From: Bacilli bacterium
Lineage (GTDB): Bacteria; Bacillota_I; Bacilli_A; RF39; UBA660
Direction of reading: 5' to 3'
NCBI GenBank assembly: GCA_017544525.1
Contig: JAFYEA010000017.1
Span: forward strand, 1-64,000
DNA length: 64,000 bases
The notes under the pieces are model-generated. The model saw nothing but the letters and a program-made list of their open reading frames with translations. It searched no databases and was not told the origin of the DNA. The number at the start of each line of letters is the position of its first letter. The stretch's first letter is position 1. Both the position numbers and the translations under genes were made by a program. Shown in pieces: positions 8,124-18,148 of this stretch.

Positions 8124-10058
8124 ATGAAAAAAATTTCATTAATAATTAAAATATTAATTCTATTTTTATTCACTATTATTATAGTTAGTTTAGGTTTATA
8201 TGTATATGCTTTTATCACTCCTAAACTTAGCATAAATACACAAGATAATATAATATTTTATGATAAAAATGGTAATAATATGTTTGAAAATAATAATGAT
8301 AAATATGTAAAACTGGATGAAATAAATGATAATGTTAAGAATGCAATTATTTCTATCGAAGATAAAAATTTTTATAATCATAAAGGTTTTGATTTTTTAA
8401 GAATTATTAAAGCTATTTTTGTAAACTTATTTAGTGGTGAAATTAAAGAAGGAGCTTCAACTATATCGCAGCAGTATGTTAAAAACTTATATCTTACTTT
8501 TGATAAAACGTGGAAAAGAAAAATAGAAGAAGCATATTTAACTATTGAATTAGAGACTCATTATAGTAAAGATGATATATTAGAAGGTTATTTAAATACA
8601 ATTGATTTTGGTGCTGGAAATTATGGAATTAAAAATGCTAGTAATTACTATTTTAATAAAAATCCTGATGAGTTGTCATTAGAGGAAGCTACAATCCTTG
8701 TAGGAATTCCCAAGAGCCCTACATATTATAATCCCCTTATAAACTATAAAAATGCAAAAAAAAGACAAAAAGATGTCTTAATTAGCATGTATAACAATAA
8801 TTATATTAATAAAGAGGATATAGATAAAATATATAATAAAGAATTATCATTTTATGGAAAATATAAAAAGGATGAATTATCTAGTATTAATTATTATAAA
8901 GATGCTGTTTTATATGAATTATCCAATATAAAAGAAATACCTTATTCTATGTTAAATTTAAATGGTTTAAAAATATATACAAATTTAGATGTTAATGTGC
9001 AAAAAGAATTAGAAAATAATATTAATAATGAAATGTCTAAAACTACAATGCAAGTTGCTTCTATTGTTGTAGAACCAAAAACAGGAAAAATAATATCATT
9101 AATTGGGGGTAAAAATTATTCTATATCTCAATTTAATAGAGCTATTTATTCAAAAAGACAAGTTGGATCAACTATAAAACCTTTCTTATATTATTCTGCG
9201 TTAGAAAATGGTTTTACAGCATCCACTAATTTTTATAGTGAAAGAACTACTTTTAATCTTGGAGATAATACATATTCTCCAAAAAATGCAAATAATATTT
9301 ATGCAAATAGAAACATTTCTTTATTAAGTGCTATTGCATATTCTGATAATATATATGCCATGAAAACTCATCTTTTTTTAGGTGCAGATATGTTATCTAA
9401 AACAATAAAAAGAGTAAAAATTAATGAAGATGTTAAAGAGGTAGCATCTTCTGCTCTTGGTACTAGTGAAATAAATATTATTGATTATAGTAATGGTTTT
9501 ATTACTTTAGCAAATGAAGGAAAACATGAAAAACCTCACTTAATTGAAAAAATAACCGATATTAATGATAATATTATTTACGAATATAAATATAAAAATG
9601 AACAATTATTAAATAATAAATATGTTTTTATTTTAAATAATCTTTTAACATCCACATATAACTATAGTATGATTAATTATACTTCACCTACTTTAATTAG
9701 TATATCAAATGAATTAGATAGTAAATTTGCCGTTAAAAGTGGTAGTACTTCAACTGATTATTGGACAATTGGCTATAATAATAATTACTTAGTAATGGTT
9801 TGGGCAGGAAATGATGATAATAAAGAGGTAAAATCATCTGAATCTAAAATAACTAAAAAAATATGGGCAAAAACTATTAATAAAATAAATAATGATTCAA
9901 GTTGGTATAATATACCCGATGGTATTACGATTGATACAATTGATATTATTTCTGGACAACCCAAAGATAATGGATATATTTGTTATTATGAAAAAGGTAG
10001 TGAACCAAGTTATATTAATTATAATTTATTTGATAACGATATTTATTCAATAAATTAA
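8124..10058 (+). CDS. Class A penicillin-binding protein
   Basis: This bifunctional enzyme polymerises glycan strands and crosslinks peptides at the outer membrane face. The 644-residue protein has one N-terminal membrane segment (about 6-30). A GT51 glycosyltransferase domain follows (catalytic Glu79 in EDKNFYNHKG, then GASTISQQ). The transpeptidase domain has the SxxK motif at Ser349 (GSTIKPF), the SxN motif in YSDN and the KSGST motif near residue 543. There is no PASTA domain. It is divergent from rpoE and, unusually for this side, runs toward the origin. A weak GGTGA precedes the ATG. Whether it is vegetative or sporulation-specific cannot be decided. Confidence 0.92.
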   Translation: MKKISLIIKILILFLFTIIIVSLGLYVYAFITPKLSINTQDNIIFYDKNGNNMFENNNDKYVKLDEINDNVKNAIISIEDKNFYNHKGFDFLRIIKAIFVNLFSGEIKEGASTISQQYVKNLYLTFDKTWKRKIEEAYLTIELETHYSKDDILEGYLNTIDFGAGNYGIKNASNYYFNKNPDELSLEEATILVGIPKSPTYYNPLINYKNAKKRQKDVLISMYNNNYINKEDIDKIYNKELSFYGKYKKDELSSINYYKDAVLYELSNIKEIPYSMLNLNGLKIYTNLDVNVQKELENNINNEMSKTTMQVASIVVEPKTGKIISLIGGKNYSISQFNRAIYSKRQVGSTIKPFLYYSALENGFTASTNFYSERTTFNLGDNTYSPKNANNIYANRNISLLSAIAYSDNIYAMKTHLFLGADMLSKTIKRVKINEDVKEVASSALGTSEINIIDYSNGFITLANEGKHEKPHLIEKITDINDNIIYEYKYKNEQLLNNKYVFILNNLLTSTYNYSMINYTSPTLISISNELDSKFAVKSGSTSTDYWTIGYNNNYLVMVWAGNDDNKEVKSSESKITKKIWAKTINKINNDSSWYNIPDGITIDTIDIISGQPKDNGYICYYEKGSEPSYINYNLFDNDIYSIN

Positions 10059-10064
10059 TTCAAT

Positions 10065-10090
10065 AAAAAAAACCCAATTTGGGTTTTTAT
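10065..10090. terminator. Bidirectional terminator between convergent genes
   Basis: A perfect stem AAAAACCCAA/TTGGGTTTTT, with A-run before and T-run after, sits between the PBP gene and the leftward SPFH gene, so it works in both directions. Confidence 0.8.
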
Positions 10091-10093
10091 TTT

Positions 10094-11344
10094 TTATTCT
10101 AATTGTGTTCCACAATTACTACAGAATTTTCCAGTTACTTTTTCATGACAATTTGGACATTCTTTTTCACCTTCAACTACAGGTGCTGGTTCTTCTGTTG
10201 GAACTTCTTCAGCAGGTACTTCTGGTGCTGGTGTTTCTTCAACTGGTGATTCAGTTACAGGTGCCTCAGGTGTTGGTGTTGGAGTTTGAACTGCTCCAAA
10301 TATTGTTCCAGCTTCAGGTTGTTGATTTTGTGGGTTATATAATCCTTGTCCTGTATTACCTTGATTAACAGCTCCCATCATAGTTCCGGCTGTTTGTCCA
10401 GCCATATTCATTCCCATGAATCCCATCATAGCTCCACCTTCATTACTTGCTGCATTTCTCATTGCATCAGCAGCAGCACTTGCCATTAAGCCAGATTGTA
10501 AATTTTGATTTGAAAAAATTGTAGCTTCATCAATCTTATTAACTTTAGCCATTGATTCTTCAGTAAGATTAATGTCTCTTAATCCAACTTGAACAATTTC
10601 CAAACCAAATAGTTTTCTCCATGATTCATCTAAACAATTATTCATTTCCTCAGAAATATCATTATTATATAATCCAATATCTCCAAATGAAACTTTATTT
10701 TTTCTCATTACAACTGAAATTGCTTGAGTTAATTGTTCTACAAATTTAGCTTGTAATTGAGTTCCAATTACTTCTTCATAAGTAACAGTATCTTTTGGAT
10801 TTGCTCCTATTACGCTGTTAACTAATTGAATTGGATCTACAACTCTAAATGCATATTCACCAAAAAAAGTAACTTCTAACATACCATATTTTTCATCAGT
10901 GATTTTTTTAGGTTGTGGTGATCCAAATTTGTTATCTGCTATAGTTAGTAAATTTACATAATAAACTCTTTGATCCTTAGCTGTTTGTCCACCATAAGTA
11001 AAACGTTTACCAATGTTTTTAAAAGTATCAATTATACTTTTTCCTAAATCCCCTGTGAAAATACTTGGTTCTGAACTAGTGTCAAAATAAAATGTTCCTG
11101 CTTCTGCAGTAAATTCTTTAATTTCACCATTATCAATAATCATCATTGCCATTCCCTGTGGAACAACAATTGTACTTCCATTAGAAATAATTCCTTCTGA
11201 AGGATTTGTATTTCCTACACCATGATTTACTATTCCTCTTTGAATAAGTACATTTTTTTCAATTGTAGGACAATTGACAAATTCTTTAAATTGATCTCCA
11301 AGAGCAGTACTTGCTGCATTAGATAATGCTTTAATTAATCCCAT
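10094..11344 (-). CDS. SPFH/Band 7 domain protein with C-terminal zinc ribbon
   Basis: The 416-residue protein resembles the YdjI-type SPFH family. It has an N-terminal part of about 300 residues with the SPFH core, for example VNLLTIADNKFGSPQPKK and VGLRDINLTEESM. A Gly/Met/Ala/Gln-rich linker follows, then a Pro/Glu/Thr-Pro repeat region (about 355-395) and a terminal zinc ribbon CPNCHEKVTGKFCSNCG. Such proteins scaffold at membranes or in phage-shock-like responses; the exact role is unknown. I chose the second Met (11344), as AAGAGGT lies 6 bases upstream; the ATG at 11350 abuts it. Confidence 0.8.
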   Translation of the reverse strand: MGLIKALSNAASTALGDQFKEFVNCPTIEKNVLIQRGIVNHGVGNTNPSEGIISNGSTIVVPQGMAMMIIDNGEIKEFTAEAGTFYFDTSSEPSIFTGDLGKSIIDTFKNIGKRFTYGGQTAKDQRVYYVNLLTIADNKFGSPQPKKITDEKYGMLEVTFFGEYAFRVVDPIQLVNSVIGANPKDTVTYEEVIGTQLQAKFVEQLTQAISVVMRKNKVSFGDIGLYNNDISEEMNNCLDESWRKLFGLEIVQVGLRDINLTEESMAKVNKIDEATIFSNQNLQSGLMASAAADAMRNAASNEGGAMMGFMGMNMAGQTAGTMMGAVNQGNTGQGLYNPQNQQPEAGTIFGAVQTPTPTPEAPVTESPVEETPAPEVPAEEVPTEEPAPVVEGEKECPNCHEKVTGKFCSNCGTQLE

Positions 11345-11426
11345 AATCATACCTCTTTTCTTTTAATTCTATATATAGTATATCATTTATTTAACATATA
11401 GTAAAATAATTTTTTTATGCATAAAC

Positions 11427-11454
11427 AAAAAAAGATGATTACTCATCTTTTTTT
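11427..11454. terminator. noc terminator
   Basis: A strong symmetric stem AAAAAAGATGA/TCATCTTTTTT with a TTAC loop overlaps the noc stop codon and provides T-runs in both directions. It serves noc on the minus strand. Confidence 0.75.
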
Positions 11455-12539
11455 ATTTCAATTATTATTTGATATTTATCTTCTAAATTATTTTCTTTTA
11501 TATTAACTTTAGAAGAATTATATTTCTTTGTTATTTCTCTTATATCAGATATTAAGTTTGGAATATATATTTTTTGTTCTTTTTCTTCTTCTTTTATTTC
11601 CTCGAAATGACTTATGTTCTCTTCTTTGTTATTATAAATAATACTATTTTTTTCTAAATCTTTATTTATTATACTATCATAATAATTTTCATCATTATTT
11701 TTTATTTGTTCATCTATTTTCCTAATATTATTTTCAAATTGTATTTGGAATGGATTTATACCTGAATTATTTTCAATTCTCTTTGGTGTTTGAATAATAT
11801 TATTTTGATTAGATACATTTTCTTTCTTATCTTCTTCAGATGGTATTTCTACAACATCTGGTACTTCTAATATAATATCATCATTATTATTAATAAATTT
11901 CATTACTCCTTCAGGAATATCACTTTTTGTTTCTTTATTTAATAATTTATTAACCTCTTCTTCAGTTTGCCTAACCGTTAATTTTTCATTAATAATTCTT
12001 TCTAATAATGATAATTGTGTTTCAGTATCGTTTAATGATAATAAGCTTCTTGCATGTCTTTCAGAAATTTTATTATATAATAATGCATCCTGTACTTTTT
12101 TAGGAAGATTTAATAGTCTAATTTTATTTGCAATTGATGATTGACTAATACTTAATTTATTAGCAATATCTTCTTGGGTAAAACCTCTATCCATTAGCTT
12201 TTTAAATGATTGTGCTTCTTCAATAACAGTTAAATTTTTTCTTTGCAAATTTTCTAATAATGCTATTTCTGCACTAGTATTATCATCTGTATTTTTTAGG
12301 ATAGCTGGAATAGTTTTTAGTCCTGCTAAAACAGTTGCTTTATATCTTCTCTCACCAGCAACTATTTCATATTTATCCCCTATTTTTCTTAATACTATTG
12401 GTTGAATTACTCCATATCTTAAAATAGAATTAGATAGTTCATTTAACTCTTTTTCATCAAAAGCAAGTCTTGGTTGAAATCTATTTGGCAAAATATCTTC
12501 AACCGGAATATTTAAAATATTTTCTTTTTCTTCTTCCAT
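11439..12539 (-). CDS. noc: Nucleoid occlusion protein Noc (ParB-like CTPase)
   Basis: Noc is a ParB-family DNA-binding protein that blocks septum formation over the chromosome. The 366-residue protein has the N-terminal ParB CTP domain (NRFQPR; GERRYKAT; ENLQRKNL) and a helix-turn-helix, SISQSSIANKIRLL. The residues known to separate Noc from Spo0J specificity are Gln (SQSS), Lys (ANK) and Arg (ERHAR), with Asn at the fourth place where Noc has Lys. This fits Noc and the palindrome at 27854-27877. It starts MEEEKENILNIPV, so the amphipathic membrane-targeting helix of Bacillus Noc is missing. It also has an extra Asn/Glu-rich tail (about 215-366). Its place beyond rsmG is as in Bacillus. No soj/spo0J pair is seen in the window. 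Confidence 0.82.
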   Translation of the reverse strand: MEEEKENILNIPVEDILPNRFQPRLAFDEKELNELSNSILRYGVIQPIVLRKIGDKYEIVAGERRYKATVLAGLKTIPAILKNTDDNTSAEIALLENLQRKNLTVIEEAQSFKKLMDRGFTQEDIANKLSISQSSIANKIRLLNLPKKVQDALLYNKISERHARSLLSLNDTETQLSLLERIINEKLTVRQTEEEVNKLLNKETKSDIPEGVMKFINNNDDIILEVPDVVEIPSEEDKKENVSNQNNIIQTPKRIENNSGINPFQIQFENNIRKIDEQIKNNDENYYDSIINKDLEKNSIIYNNKEENISHFEEIKEEEKEQKIYIPNLISDIREITKKYNSSKVNIKENNLEDKYQIIIEIKKDE

Positions 12540-12613
12540 AATCTCTTTACCCTTTTTCCCTATTCTAAATTAATTTTAATTTATTTATTGTTTTTTTTCA
12601 AGATATTTATCAA

Positions 12614-13318
12614 TTATTTGATAATTTCATTTTTTATAAGATTATAATTTCTAGGATATTTTTTTTCTGTTTTTTTAACTTTTTTAAATACCAAGATAGT
12701 TCTTTTAGATTTTTCTATAGGTAATTCATATTCTATCTTATTTTCTAAATTATAACCTAACATTTTATATTTTTTTTCACTATTTTTTAATTCTTCTTCA
12801 ACATTTGATTTTAAAGGTATAAAGCAACCATTTATTTTTAATAAAGCAATACTTAATTCAAGAATAATATTTAAATTTGATACGGCTCTACACGTCACTA
12901 TATCAAATAATTCTCTATTACTTTTCCCATATATCTCTGCTCTATCTTTAATAATTTTTACATTTTTTAAATCTAATACATTGACTATGTGTTTTAAAAA
13001 TTCTATTTTTTTACCATTTGATTCTAATAATGTTACTGTTGCCTTGTTAAAAATTATAGCTAATACTAATCCTGGAAAACCCGCTCCTGTTCCAAAATCA
13101 CAAATATTCTTATTATTAATATCAATTGCTTTTTTAATACAAATTGAATCATAAAAGTGTTTTAAATATATTCCTTCATCATCTATAATTGTTGTCAAAT
13201 TTGTTTTTTTATTCCATTTTTTTAATTCTTCTTTATATATTTCTAATTGGTTTTCTTGTTTTTGATCTATTTTAATATTAAATTTTTTTATTTCATTTTT
13301 AAACATTTCTTTATTCAT
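12614..13318 (-). CDS. rsmG: 16S rRNA (guanine527-N7)-methyltransferase
   Basis: RsmG (GidB) methylates G527 of 16S rRNA using SAM. The 234-residue protein carries the glycine-rich SAM motif ICDFGTGAGFPGLVLA, the family feature just after NLTTI. Its start overlaps the end of mnmG by 8 bases, giving translational coupling. Length is normal for the family; the C-terminus is Lys-rich. Confidence 0.93.
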   Translation of the reverse strand: MNKEMFKNEIKKFNIKIDQKQENQLEIYKEELKKWNKKTNLTTIIDDEGIYLKHFYDSICIKKAIDINNKNICDFGTGAGFPGLVLAIIFNKATVTLLESNGKKIEFLKHIVNVLDLKNVKIIKDRAEIYGKSNRELFDIVTCRAVSNLNIILELSIALLKINGCFIPLKSNVEEELKNSEKKYKMLGYNLENKIEYELPIEKSKRTILVFKKVKKTEKKYPRNYNLIKNEIIK

Positions 13319-15182
13319 TACTATATTCCTTTTTTAAATAAACCAATAACATATTAATATCTGATGGATTAACACCACTAATTCTAGATGCTTGACCAAT
13401 AGTTAAAGGTCTTATTTTAGATAATTTTTGTTTAGCTTCAGTAGCAATATTTCTTACTTTATCATAATCTATATCATTTGGTATTTGTTTAGATTCAAGT
13501 TTTAACATTTTTTCTACTTCTGCTTTTGTTTTATCAATATAACCTTTATATTTTATTTCTATTTCAACCATTTCTATTATTTCATTTTTTGATTCATATT
13601 TTAAATACTTTAATAATTCTTTTAAATCTATTTCAGGTCTTTTAATTAAATCTATCAATTTAATTTTGCCATTTATTGTTGATGAATTACATCTACTTAA
13701 GTAATCATTATTTTCTTTATTATTATCAAAATAATTATCATTCAAATATTTTTTTAAATTATCTATTTTTAGTAATTTTTCCTTATATAAATCATATTTT
13801 TCGTCATTTATTAAACCTAATTTTCTTCCATATTCAGTTAATCTTATAGATGCATTATCATGTCTTAATAATAATCTAAATTCAGCTCTTGATGTTAAAA
13901 GCCTATATGGTTCTGTTATACCCTTATTAATTAAATCGTCTATTAAAACTCCAATATATGCTTCATTTCTTTTTAAAATAAATGGTTCTTTTTTATTAAT
14001 TTTTAATACTGCATTGATTCCTGCCATTAAACCTTGTGCTGCAGCCTCTTCATATCCACTTGTACCATTAATTTGACCTGCAGTAAATAGATTTTCTATT
14101 TTCTTTGTCTCTAAATTTATATTTAATTCCATTGGATTTATTGCATCATATTCAATTGCATAACCATATTTTGTAATAATACATTTTTTTAATCCATCCA
14201 TAGTATGTAATAATTTTTCTTGTATTTCATGAGGCATAGTTGTTGAAAAACCACCAACATAATATTCAATATCATCTTTTCTTTCTGGTTCCAAAAATAT
14301 TTGATGTCTATCTTTATCATTAAATTTTACTACCTTATCTTCTATAGAAGGACAATATCTTGGCCCTACACCTTTAATCATTCCACTATATAATGAACAT
14401 TTATCTAAGTTATCCATTATAATTTTATGTGTTTCTTTATTTGTATAAGTTAAGTAACAAGGTACTTGTTTATTTATATCATATTTTGGTTCATAAAAGT
14501 TGCTAAATGATAATAATTCTTTATCTCCCTCTTCAATTTGAGTTTCATCAAAATTAATTGAACTTTTTAAAATTCTTGGTGGTGTTCCTGTTTTTAATCT
14601 TATTATTTCAATTCCATTTTTTCTTAATGAATCACTTAAAAACATTGAATTTTTTTCACCATGTGGACCTCCTTTATAACTTTTGTGTCCGCATAATATG
14701 TCTGAATTCAAATATGTTCCTGTTGTTAATATTACTGCTTTACTATTTATTCTTTCACCTTTTTCAGTAATAATTCCTATTACTTTTGCATTATTAATAA
14801 TTAATTCTTTTACAAATTCCTCTTTTATATCTAATTTTTTTTGAGATTTTAAAGTTTTTAACATCTCTTTTGGATAGTTTTCTTTACAACCTTGTGCTCT
14901 TAATGATCTAACACCAGGACCTTTTTTAGTATTTAACATTTTAATTTGTAAGTGTGTTTTATCTGTATTAAACCCCATTTCTCCACCTAATGCATCTATT
15001 TCTCTAACAACAATTCCTTTAGCTGAACCACCTATAGATGGATTACATGGCATATCAGCTATATTTTTTATATTTCCAGTTATTAATATTGTTTTTTTAC
15101 CCATTCTAGCACATGCTAAAGAAGCTTCACAGCCTGCATGTCCTCCACCAACTACAATAACATCATATTCCATGTTGTTCAT
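13311..15182 (-). CDS. mnmG: tRNA uridine-5-carboxymethylaminomethyl modification enzyme MnmG
   Basis: MnmG (GidA) is an FAD-dependent enzyme that works with MnmE to modify U34 of certain tRNAs. The 623-residue protein has the N-terminal FAD motif VIVVGGGHAGCEA and the signature GPRYCPSIEDK. The C-terminal region is conserved in length. Its ATG directly follows the TAG of mnmE, with the ribosome-binding site AGGA inside mnmE, so MnmE and MnmG are made together. Confidence 0.95.
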   Translation of the reverse strand: MNNMEYDVIVVGGGHAGCEASLACARMGKKTILITGNIKNIADMPCNPSIGGSAKGIVVREIDALGGEMGFNTDKTHLQIKMLNTKKGPGVRSLRAQGCKENYPKEMLKTLKSQKKLDIKEEFVKELIINNAKVIGIITEKGERINSKAVILTTGTYLNSDILCGHKSYKGGPHGEKNSMFLSDSLRKNGIEIIRLKTGTPPRILKSSINFDETQIEEGDKELLSFSNFYEPKYDINKQVPCYLTYTNKETHKIIMDNLDKCSLYSGMIKGVGPRYCPSIEDKVVKFNDKDRHQIFLEPERKDDIEYYVGGFSTTMPHEIQEKLLHTMDGLKKCIITKYGYAIEYDAINPMELNINLETKKIENLFTAGQINGTSGYEEAAAQGLMAGINAVLKINKKEPFILKRNEAYIGVLIDDLINKGITEPYRLLTSRAEFRLLLRHDNASIRLTEYGRKLGLINDEKYDLYKEKLLKIDNLKKYLNDNYFDNNKENNDYLSRCNSSTINGKIKLIDLIKRPEIDLKELLKYLKYESKNEIIEMVEIEIKYKGYIDKTKAEVEKMLKLESKQIPNDIDYDKVRNIATEAKQKLSKIRPLTIGQASRISGVNPSDINMLLVYLKKEYSNE

Positions 15183-16532
15183 CTACTTTCCTAAACAAAA
15201 TTTACTAAATATTTCATCTAATAATTCATCTTTATATACATTTCCAGTAATTTCACCTAATGTTTCCCACAATATTTTTATATTAATCTCTAATAAATCT
15301 ACTGGTGTTTCTTTATTAATTTCTATTTTTATCTCTTTTATTATTTCTAAACATTTCTTTAATAATGATATTTGTCTAACATTTGATATATAAGTAAAAT
15401 CTGACTTTGATATATCATCTAAATTAAATATTTCACTTATTTTATTTTTTAATTTTTCTAAATCTTTTTTATTTGAACTATTTAATTCTATACTTTCAAA
15501 TTCCCTTAATTCCTTATATTTTTTATTATCCAAATCTATCTTATTATATATAACTAATACTTTTTTATCCTTTAAATTTTCTAATACTTTTTTATCTTCT
15601 CCACTAAATTCATTTGAGGAATCAACTACAAATAATATTAAATCTGATTCATCTATTTTTTTAATACTTCTTTCTATTCCTATACTTTCAACCAATTCTT
15701 TTGTTTCTCTTATACCTGCTGTATCAAATAAGTTAACTTCAATACCTTTTATTAATATACTTCCTTCAACAATATCTCTTGTTGTACCTTTAATATCTGT
15801 TACAATCGCTTTTTGTTCACCTAATAAACCATTTAAAATACTACTTTTTCCTACATTTGGTTTACCAACAATTGCAATACTTAATCCATTTTTAACAATT
15901 AAACCATTTTTACTTAAATCAACCATTTCTTTAATCTTTGACTCAACATATTTTATTTTTTCTTTTACTAAATCTATAGTAACAACAACAGCATCTTCAT
16001 ATTCTGGATAATCAATATTTACTTCTATATTTGCAATCAATGATAATATATTTTCTCTTAAATCATTAATTTTATTTGATAATTCATGACTAATTCCTTT
16101 AATAGACATTTTTCTAGCAGACTCTGTAGTAGAATTAATCATATCTGAAACAGATTCTGCTTCTATTAAATCTATTCTTCCATTTAAAAATGCTCTTTTT
16201 AAAAATTCTCCTGGTTCAGCTAATCTACATCCTTTTTCTAATAGAAGTTCCATTATTTTTGCAACTGGTGTTTTTCCACCATGAGTGTTAATTTCTACAA
16301 TATCTTCTCTTGTAAATGATTTTGGCCCTTTAAATATAGAAACTAATACTTCATCAATTTTTTCATCTTTATCCACAATAAATCCATATGTTATTGTATG
16401 TGTTTCTTTTTTGGTTAAATCTTTATCAAATATACTATTTACTATATTAATAGATTCTTTTCCACTAATTCTTACTATATTAATAGAACTTTCACCTACT
16501 AATGTTCCTACTGCACATATTGTATCTTCCAT
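15183..16532 (-). CDS. mnmE: tRNA modification GTPase MnmE
   Basis: MnmE is the GTPase partner of MnmG for tRNA wobble uridine modification. The 449-residue protein has the tetrahydrofolate-binding N-terminal domain, a G domain with GKPNVGKSSILNG (Walker A), DTAGIRE (G3) and NKIDL (G4), and the C-terminal FCLGK with the conserved Cys. I chose the ATG at 16532 (MEDTICAVGTL), preceded by AAAGGGA. The longer frame upstream overlaps jag and the mnmE promoter and lacks family similarity. Confidence 0.94.
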   Translation of the reverse strand: MEDTICAVGTLVGESSINIVRISGKESINIVNSIFDKDLTKKETHTITYGFIVDKDEKIDEVLVSIFKGPKSFTREDIVEINTHGGKTPVAKIMELLLEKGCRLAEPGEFLKRAFLNGRIDLIEAESVSDMINSTTESARKMSIKGISHELSNKINDLRENILSLIANIEVNIDYPEYEDAVVVTIDLVKEKIKYVESKIKEMVDLSKNGLIVKNGLSIAIVGKPNVGKSSILNGLLGEQKAIVTDIKGTTRDIVEGSILIKGIEVNLFDTAGIRETKELVESIGIERSIKKIDESDLILFVVDSSNEFSGEDKKVLENLKDKKVLVIYNKIDLDNKKYKELREFESIELNSSNKKDLEKLKNKISEIFNLDDISKSDFTYISNVRQISLLKKCLEIIKEIKIEINKETPVDLLEINIKILWETLGEITGNVYKDELLDEIFSKFCLGK

Positions 16533-16557
16533 AGTATAGTCCCTTTCTTTCCACAAG

Positions 16558-16586
16558 ATTATAGCATAATCACTTTTTTTTGTAAA
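16558..16586 (-). promoter_or_regulatory. mnmE-mnmG-rsmG promoter
   Basis: Minus-strand TTTACA (16581-16586) and TATAAT (16558-16563) are separated by 17 bases. It lies just downstream of the jag terminator, so mnmE starts its own transcript. Confidence 0.65.
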
Positions 16587-16587
16587 T

Positions 16588-16619
16588 AAAAAAAGAGTTC
16601 TATTCGTTAGATGACTCTT
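16588..16619 (-). terminator. Terminator at the end of jag
   Basis: Minus-strand AAGAGT...ACTCTT stem with a 15-base loop is followed by seven T. It overlaps the last codons of jag. Confidence 0.5.
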
Positions 16620-17232
16620 CTTTATTTTCATTATATTTAACAACTATACATCTATTAGGTTCTTCTCCTTCACTTTCAGTTGTTATATATTTAAATCCTT
16701 GCAATGCTGAGTGAACTTGTTTTCTTGTATATGCATCCATAGGATCTAGTTTAACTGGTACTTTTGATAATGTTACTTCTCTAGCAATTTTTTTAACCTT
16801 CTTTTCTAAGAAATAGAATTGCTTTTCTTTATATTTTTCAACATCAACAAATACATTAATGTACATATCAGTAGCTGTATATATTGCTTGTCTTAAATAT
16901 GTTTGTATTGAATCTAATATATGCCCTTTTTTACCAATTATTATTGAATTATTTTGTGAAAAAATTTCATATTTAATTTGTCCATCTCTTACTTTTGTTT
17001 CAATATTCGCTTTTGCTCCTAATGAACTTAATAATTCTTTAAGAAATTCTTTTCCCAATGATGCAATATCTGATAATTTAATTACTTCTAATGTATATTT
17101 TTTTCCACTAAACAATCCACCTTTTTCTTCATATAAATTTGTTATTACTTCATCTTCTTTTACTTTTAATTCATTTAGTGCTTTTTCTAATAACGCATCT
17201 TTTGATTTTGCTTGAAATTTGTACTTCTCCAT
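16600..17232 (-). CDS. jag: RNA-binding protein Jag (KhpB)
   Basis: Jag/KhpB is an RNA-binding protein that works with KhpA and influences cell division and elongation in Gram-positives. The 210-residue protein has an N-terminal Jag_N domain (about 1-50), a KH domain with NSIIIGKKGHILDSIQTY (about 95-112) and a C-terminal R3H-like domain ending at VVKY. It is directly downstream of yidC (3-base gap), as in Bacillus. Length is normal. Confidence 0.9.
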   Translation of the reverse strand: MEKYKFQAKSKDALLEKALNELKVKEDEVITNLYEEKGGLFSGKKYTLEVIKLSDIASLGKEFLKELLSSLGAKANIETKVRDGQIKYEIFSQNNSIIIGKKGHILDSIQTYLRQAIYTATDMYINVFVDVEKYKEKQFYFLEKKVKKIAREVTLSKVPVKLDPMDAYTRKQVHSALQGFKYITTESEGEEPNRCIVVKYNENKEESSNE

Positions 17233-17235
17233 CTC

Positions 17236-18147
17236 TTAATTACCTTTCTTTTTCATTATTAAATTTTGTACTACAGTAAATCCATTTGATACAATCCAAT
17301 ATAATGCTATTGAAGTTGGTAAACTAAATGAAACTATTGTAATAAATACTATCATAAATGTACTCATCATTTTCATTTGTTGTGCTTGATCTTTACTTGA
17401 TGCATTATTCATATTCTTAAATGAATAATAAGTAGCACCAAATATTAATACAATTAATATTATATACCAATAGTTTCCAGCCTTAAAACCTTCTAATGGT
17501 GTAGTTCCTAAATTAAATACTAAAAAATTCTTTTCAAAAAATGCAGGTACTCTATAAACAGCTTCTAAAAATGCAAAAAATATAGGTAACTGTAAGAATG
17601 CAAATAAACAACTAGACATTGGATTTATATCATATTTTTTATAAATTAACATCATTTCTTGACTTTTTGCCATCATAGATTCTTTATCATCTTTTCCTGA
17701 ATATTTCTTTTCTAATCTATCAAGATCTTTTTGTGCTTTTTTAAGATTATCATTCATATTTGTAGATTTTTTTGAAATTGGAAGTAATACTAATCTTAAT
17801 AATAAACCTACTATCATTATTGCTAAACCATTATTTTTAACAATTAATCCAATCTTTACAATTATCCATGCTAATGGTTTAACAAATATTGAGGTCCATA
17901 ATCCTTCATAACCGCCTGAATTAATTTTTAAATTCTTACACTCAGGTAATTTATCATATTCTATTAATAATTTATCAGAATTTTCACTATATATTTTTTT
18001 TAATTCTTCACCTTCTGGTTTACATAAAATATTTGAAACATATGATTTTTGAGTTTTTGATTCTTCATCAACTACTACATTAAATCTTTTAGTACAACCT
18101 GATAATGTAATGATTACTAAAAACAATATTAATATTTTTTTCTTCAT
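17236..18147 (-). CDS. yidC: Membrane protein insertase YidC/SpoIIIJ (lipoprotein)
   Basis: YidC inserts and folds membrane proteins; in Bacillus the origin-linked copy is SpoIIIJ, needed for sporulation as well. The 303-residue protein has a lipoprotein signal with lipobox LSGC at about residue 18. Its membrane segments match the YidC/Oxa1 core (for example about 92-118, 178-200, 224-240 and 258-285) with the conserved GLLLRLVLLPI region. It sits between rnpA and jag, as usual. It has no large periplasmic domain, as expected for Gram-positives. Confidence 0.93.
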   Translation of the reverse strand: MKKKILILFLVIITLSGCTKRFNVVVDEESKTQKSYVSNILCKPEGEELKKIYSENSDKLLIEYDKLPECKNLKINSGGYEGLWTSIFVKPLAWIIVKIGLIVKNNGLAIMIVGLLLRLVLLPISKKSTNMNDNLKKAQKDLDRLEKKYSGKDDKESMMAKSQEMMLIYKKYDINPMSSCLFAFLQLPIFFAFLEAVYRVPAFFEKNFLVFNLGTTPLEGFKAGNYWYIILIVLIFGATYYSFKNMNNASSKDQAQQMKMMSTFMIVFITIVSFSLPTSIALYWIVSNGFTVVQNLIMKKKGN

Positions 18148-18148
18148 A

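Noticed and set aside
10094..11344. Phage or virion protein
   Set aside because: Although related proteins are sometimes labelled virion core-like, the SPFH domain and zinc ribbon fit a cellular family and there are no phage genes nearby.
12540..12600. Upstream extension of noc that could add a membrane helix
   Set aside because: The frame is open for a few codons but has no ATG, GTG or TTG before a stop.
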